From Deltaproteobacteria bacterium (GTDB taxonomy: Bacteria > Desulfobacterota_D > UBA1144 > Nemesobacterales > UBA2774): a DNA stretch of 64,000 nucleotides. The notes under the pieces were generated by a model, which ran no database searches, was not told the DNA's origin, and worked only from the letters and a program-made list of their open reading frames with translations. The stretch covers positions 124,001 to 188,000 of the forward strand of contig JAVKFU010000019.1 of the NCBI GenBank assembly GCA_040223695.1. Reading direction: 5' to 3'. This document shows, piece by piece, positions 60,657-64,000 of this stretch. The position numbers were made by a program, and so were the translations under genes. How positions within the stretch are numbered: position 1 is the stretch's first letter; each line of letters begins with the position of its first letter.

Positions 60657-61340
60657 TTAAAGTTCATTACGAATTGCCATAAAGAGCGCGATGGCGCCGA
60701 CTAAAAGGAGAGCCGCGGCCCAAATCAAATCGAAGTTGATCCATTTCTGCCTTAGAACGGCGAGGGACAGCTTCTTGTAGACGATCCAGGCTACAGCGCC
60801 CATTACCGCGAACATGGCTATCGTGTGCAAACCCACTGCCAGTAATAATCCGGTTCCGGGGTGGGCGTCCACACCGGGCGCGCAGTATTCCTCGGCTATA
60901 CCTAGCAATGACGGCGCGACCATCAACCCGGCCCCGTGCGCAGTTGCCATAAGGAACGACCATACAAAGAGGTCGCGAATACCCACCTTCATGCCCACCC
61001 ACCTGGGGTGGCGGTAGTAGTTGAATAACTTATATATACCGAAGGTCAGCAGAACAACAGCCGTAAGAATTTGCAACGCGGTCGAGGAAACGAAACGAAT
61101 CCCCGCGAGTACAATCAGAGCTACCAAAACCACTGAAGCGGCATGCCCCGCCGCGATCGGAAATAGGGAAATCCATACAACTCTGCCGTTCTGTTGCTGA
61201 AGGCCCAATGAAAGGGCGAATAACCATCCCATTGCCGGGTTGAGACCATGATAAGCGCCGAAACCGATCATCACCAGAAAGTTGCCGAGTGAATCAGGAA
61301 GGATAGCAGAATGAATCTGTGGAAGCATCGCCTCCCTCAA
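60657..61340 (-). CDS. Six-helix membrane protein with intramembrane histidines, partner of SBP56
   Basis: A 227-residue protein with six predicted helices. Histidines sit inside several: GAYHGLNPAMG, AGHAASV, ATAHGAGL and VGLHTIA. Such a pattern recalls metal-transporting families (NiCoT/HupE-like), although I cannot assign it to one. The 5' end overlaps the SBP56 gene by 47 bases if the frame start at 61340 is used; the ATG at 61328 or later ones would reduce this. It is transcribed after SBP56, so the two are coupled. Confidence 0.65.
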   Translation of the reverse strand: MREAMLPQIHSAILPDSLGNFLVMIGFGAYHGLNPAMGWLFALSLGLQQQNGRVVWISLFPIAAGHAASVVLVALIVLAGIRFVSSTALQILTAVVLLTFGIYKLFNYYRHPRWVGMKVGIRDLFVWSFLMATAHGAGLMVAPSLLGIAEEYCAPGVDAHPGTGLLLAVGLHTIAMFAVMGAVAWIVYKKLSLAVLRQKWINFDLIWAAALLLVGAIALFMAIRNEL

Positions 61341-62688
61341 GTCGAATTTGATGCGAGCGAGTCTCTCCGAAGTCGATGAAGAAATCTTTGTCTAAAGATA
61401 TACCGCCGTTGGGATCCGTATTGAGTTTGACCATCCATCCGCCGAGCTTGTCCGGATAAAATTGGTCGTCAATCGTGCTATAGAGCGAGTTTGTAAAATA
61501 GACCCGGCGCCCGTCCCTGCTGATTTCGACCATCTGGGGGCCGCCCAGTAAGGGCCCATTGCTCTTGGGGTGTTCCGTACGGCGGACAATACCTCCGACT
61601 TGAACCTTGCCGGTTAGCTTCGGGTTAAAGTGATCGGTGACGTCGTACTGATGCATTTCGCCGGTACCCCAGCAGGACACATACAAAAATTTGTCGTCCA
61701 GAGAAAGGTCTATGTCGGTTACCAGAGGGGGCACGGCCTTGAAATCTTTTAGCGCCGGGGGCAAGTCCTCCGGGTCAGCAGCCTCTGCCGGAATTTCAAT
61801 AACTTTTTTAGCAGCCCATTTATCCCCGTCCTTGTACCAGACCCAGATTGAGCTCGAGAGGTCTTTAAGGCTGAGCACCACTCCGACGAAACCATGGGTT
61901 TTAGTGGGATCGTGCGCGGGTCGTAGCTCGAACACAAGCTGGTGTTCTTTACCGAGGTCTATCGTCTGTATTTTCTTACGTTTGCGCAAGTCCCAGAAAT
62001 GCAGGTTGCGGCCGTACTTACTGTTGATGATATCTTCGGGCACCAGGCCGTTCTCGAACTGCGACGGTTTTCCCCACTCGCTGGTAATCATGGTGTCCTG
62101 ACTTATGTGCCACCAGAAATCGTATGCGAGATCCTGCGAGCCACGATCGATTTCCCAAGGGCCCAGCACATTAAAGTTAAAATGATCGAGCATGAAGATA
62201 CCGCCCGGGCCTTCATTGCCGTTAGCGGATGTAAGGGCATTTACATAGATAGCATCGGGACCACAGTGGACTGTATGCAATCGACTATAGCCGGACCTTG
62301 CGAAAACTTCCTCTGGCTCAATAATTTTTGAGATTTGAGGACGAATCGGATCCGGCTTAGTGTCGATTATGTATATACGTGAACTTCGAAGTCCCGGCGC
62401 GATTAAATACCTACGTTCCAAATGAGGGTGAGGAGCGTAAGGGCAAAGCGCCGAACTGCATGCGTTCCAGCCGAAATGATGGAGCTCATCACCTGCGTAT
62501 GGCATCTCAAGAGTGTTTATAATCTGGCTATACGTGGAGGAATCTGGATTAAGATCCACTGTACAAAGTACATCCGGTTTATCATTTCGTCCATAGTTGA
62601 GAGCAACCACATAGCCGTGATGCTCTGGCGGGGCTTGCATCGCCATTTTGGGCGAAGGATAAAAGGAAGGATCGGGTTTCCACGTCAT
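61294..62688 (-). CDS. Selenium-binding protein 56 / methanethiol oxidase family
   Basis: A 464-residue beta-propeller of the SBP56 family. Bacterial members of this family oxidise methanethiol to formaldehyde, H2S and H2O2 with copper. The conserved features are a CTVDLNPDS strand, HHFGWNACSSAL (with the Cys thought to bind Se or the thiol), HTVHCGPDAIYV, FWWHISQDTMITSEWG and HQIRLEGGDASTDS. AAGGAGGTAAAA stands before the ATG. It is followed in the same transcript by a six-helix membrane protein. Metal-binding His residues are retained, so activity is plausible. Confidence 0.9.
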   Translation of the reverse strand: MTWKPDPSFYPSPKMAMQAPPEHHGYVVALNYGRNDKPDVLCTVDLNPDSSTYSQIINTLEMPYAGDELHHFGWNACSSALCPYAPHPHLERRYLIAPGLRSSRIYIIDTKPDPIRPQISKIIEPEEVFARSGYSRLHTVHCGPDAIYVNALTSANGNEGPGGIFMLDHFNFNVLGPWEIDRGSQDLAYDFWWHISQDTMITSEWGKPSQFENGLVPEDIINSKYGRNLHFWDLRKRKKIQTIDLGKEHQLVFELRPAHDPTKTHGFVGVVLSLKDLSSSIWVWYKDGDKWAAKKVIEIPAEAADPEDLPPALKDFKAVPPLVTDIDLSLDDKFLYVSCWGTGEMHQYDVTDHFNPKLTGKVQVGGIVRRTEHPKSNGPLLGGPQMVEISRDGRRVYFTNSLYSTIDDQFYPDKLGGWMVKLNTDPNGGISLDKDFFIDFGETRSHQIRLEGGDASTDSFCYPS

Positions 62689-63378
62689 TGTATTTTACCT
62701 CCTTACTGGAATTTACTTATTTTTGAGTACATATAATTTTTCAATGTGAAGGAATGAATACAGAAAGGCGGTAGTTCTATAGAATAAAAATCGAACCGGG
62801 AAGAAAGCTGAATTTAGAAATTTATGACTGGTTACCCCATTACTGTTCCAACCCATTGTACTTGATAATGACTACGTCTAATCACAAAGGTAATAACGGA
62901 CCGAATATCCGCAACACCGGCAGGTAGCCATACTTAATTTCTTACCTATTTTAATAATCCCCCCCGCGTTCACATTCTCTCAAAAAAATAACTCTATGTC
63001 AACAAGAACTCCCTTTTCGACGAGCCATTTCCCTATTGCCGGGAGCGCGAATTCAGGGCGGTTTCTAATAAACTTGCAGTATGAGTAACTGTGGCAGCTT
63101 CCGTTTTACCCGATTGAGCTTATATGATTTTTGACATAACTTTTGCTTCCCAGCCGGTTGCGAGTGCTGAGAGCGCTTTAGCGGGCTTCCGGTCAGCGAT
63201 TATAAGAGCGAAAAAAATAAGCGGTATAGAAACAGAATTCGTTTATAGTTTCATATATTTTAGGGAGCATCAATTCAACATAGTGAATAGAACATAGTCG
63301 GTTTACATCTAAAGGAAAGTGAGCTCGGATTAACAGGAACAACATGACTTTACTATCTAATACTGATAGAGCGGTGAA
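62689..63378. other. Long intergenic region, no gene seen
   Basis: Contains the SBP56 ribosome binding site at the left. No coding region, tRNA or clear repeat was found. It is divergent, and presumably holds promoters for SBP56 and for the remnant reductase gene to the right. Confidence 0.5.
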
Positions 63379-63708
63379 ATGAAAAATTACGGCGTTATTG
63401 TTATCGGCGGCGGCTCTGCGGGGCTTAATGTATCGGCGGTCTCGGCGAAATTCGGGCTTGATGTAGCTCTGATTGAAAAAGATAAACTCGGAGGCGATTG
63501 CCTTTACTACGGATGTTTGCCGGGTAAAACGCTTATCCGCTCAGCTAAAGTCACCTCGCTGATCAAACGGGCCCGGGATTCGAATATCACGCAATTACCG
63601 TCCACGGCCACGAAAATACACCTGAACTTAAAGAGCGAATTAAAGCAATGCTCGAGGACGAGGATTAACCAATCTATTTTTTTATACTACCCTCGTAGCT
63701 ATATATAA
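63379..63708 (+). pseudogene. 5' remnant of an FAD-dependent disulfide reductase (mercuric reductase/Lpd type), fused to foreign DNA
   Basis: The first 65 codons give GVIVIGGGSAGLNVSAVSA (FAD-binding Rossmann loop) and GGDCLYYGCLPGKTLIRSAK (redox CxxxxC motif), typical of pyridine nucleotide-disulfide reductases (about 460-550 residues). The family sequence stops at about 63576. From there another frame reads EYHAITVHGHENTPELKERI to a TAA at 63666, which does not resemble the reductase. The rest of the enzyme is absent. This is a deletion junction joining two gene ends, not a functional gene. Confidence 0.78.
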
Positions 63709-64000
63709 TCGGCTCCTGACCTTCCTTTGACCATATAAATGTCCCGGTAATTTCATCACCTTTAACTGCTCCTTCCCATTCTGCTTTTCCTTCTTTATCG
63801 CTCACGAGTGTGGATTCGAACAAAGTAGTGTCACCTTTTGACTTGGTTTCATACGAAGCGGGACTAAAGCCGTACTGTTCGCAATCAGCAGAGAAGAATG
63901 TTCCACCCTTAAAAATTAACTCATCGTCTGTAGCTTCTTCATCTTTACCGTGCTCATGCAGTTTGACTAAAAAAGATTTACCATCCAACGAATCATCTGC
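63674..64000 (-). CDS. Protein of unknown function (5' end outside window)
   Basis: The frame is open to the right edge, so the N terminus (probably a signal peptide) lies outside. The 104+ residues include DDELIFKGGTFFSADCEQYG, GFSPASYETKSKGD and GKAEWEGAVKGDEITGTFIW, giving a beta-rich, probably exported domain. I recall similar uncharacterised proteins with the GTF.S..C..YGF pattern, but the family has no known function. The stop lies six bases after the TAA of the reductase junction, on the opposite strand. Confidence 0.55.
   Translation of the reverse strand, partial: ADDSLDGKSFLVKLHEHGKDEEATDDELIFKGGTFFSADCEQYGFSPASYETKSKGDTTLFESTLVSDKEGKAEWEGAVKGDEITGTFIWSKEGQEPIIYSYEGSIKK

Noticed and set aside
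1-64000. CRISPR arrays, insertion sequences or transposases
   Set aside because: No array of regularly spaced repeats and no transposase or integrase protein was recognised in any frame.

Overview
The window is a chromosomal segment of a Gram-negative bacterium with two membranes. It carries outer-membrane porins, type II secretion genes gspLMN, an MCE/MlaD protein, lipobox and signal peptides, and strong AAGGAGG ribosome binding sites. Base composition looks near 50% G+C by eye. The gene mix (orphan nuoI, OprP-type porin with PhoBR, sigma54 activator, UMF1 permease, bifunctional nuclease, SBP56) resembles Deltaproteobacteria-like or candidate lineages such as Dadabacteria, but this is a low-confidence guess; no marker here fixes the taxon.

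Layout. 1-1.8 kb: end of an ABC exporter and a family 2 glycosyltransferase. 1.8-8.1 kb (minus): a murein-recycling operon murQ-anmK-nagZ followed by a sodium/solute symporter, then an orphan nuoI. 8.15-10.6 kb: a tRNA-Gly(CCC) gene whose 3' half is repeated 2.4 kb away. The repeat brackets a small island with a secreted caspase-like protease, a small exported protein and a P460-like cytochrome, but no integrase. 10.8-15.9 kb: lipoprotein nucleoside hydrolase, MCE protein, purH, and a DsbA-family protein with an apparently leaderless promoter. 16-22.6 kb: two porins, the second (OprP type) under a predicted Pho box and divergent from phoB-phoR, with a decayed phosphoesterase between the porins. 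22.7-31.9 kb: pheA, a bifunctional-nuclease protein, a cupin, gspNML, comF, dnaN, dnaA. The dnaN-dnaA gap contains a textbook-like replication origin: DnaA boxes, a GC step, DnaA-trio repeats and an AT-rich tract.

32-41.3 kb: UMF1 permease, a 56-residue membrane protein, ferritin, two small redox/enzyme genes, a TraB/GumN protein, and a sigma54 activator beside an osmC-methyltransferase-MBL operon. That operon has a near-consensus -24/-12 promoter and upstream dyads that could be the activator's sites. 41.8-64 kb is accessory-like. It holds a multicopper oxidase fused to FG-GAP repeats, paired sulfotransferases with a glycosyltransferase, an HTTM-like/EamA membrane operon, pyruvate kinase, a GH15 glucosidase, a cysteine-rich surface protein, a truncated YifB, a BBE-type flavoenzyme, a GNAT protein, SBP56 with a His-rich membrane partner, and a chimeric reductase remnant at the right edge.

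Decayed second copies of the GH15 tail (45.1 kb) and of part of yifB (50.7 kb), in the same order and orientation as the longer copies at 54.4 and 57.2 kb, suggest an old segmental duplication that was eroded and filled with surface-glycan genes.
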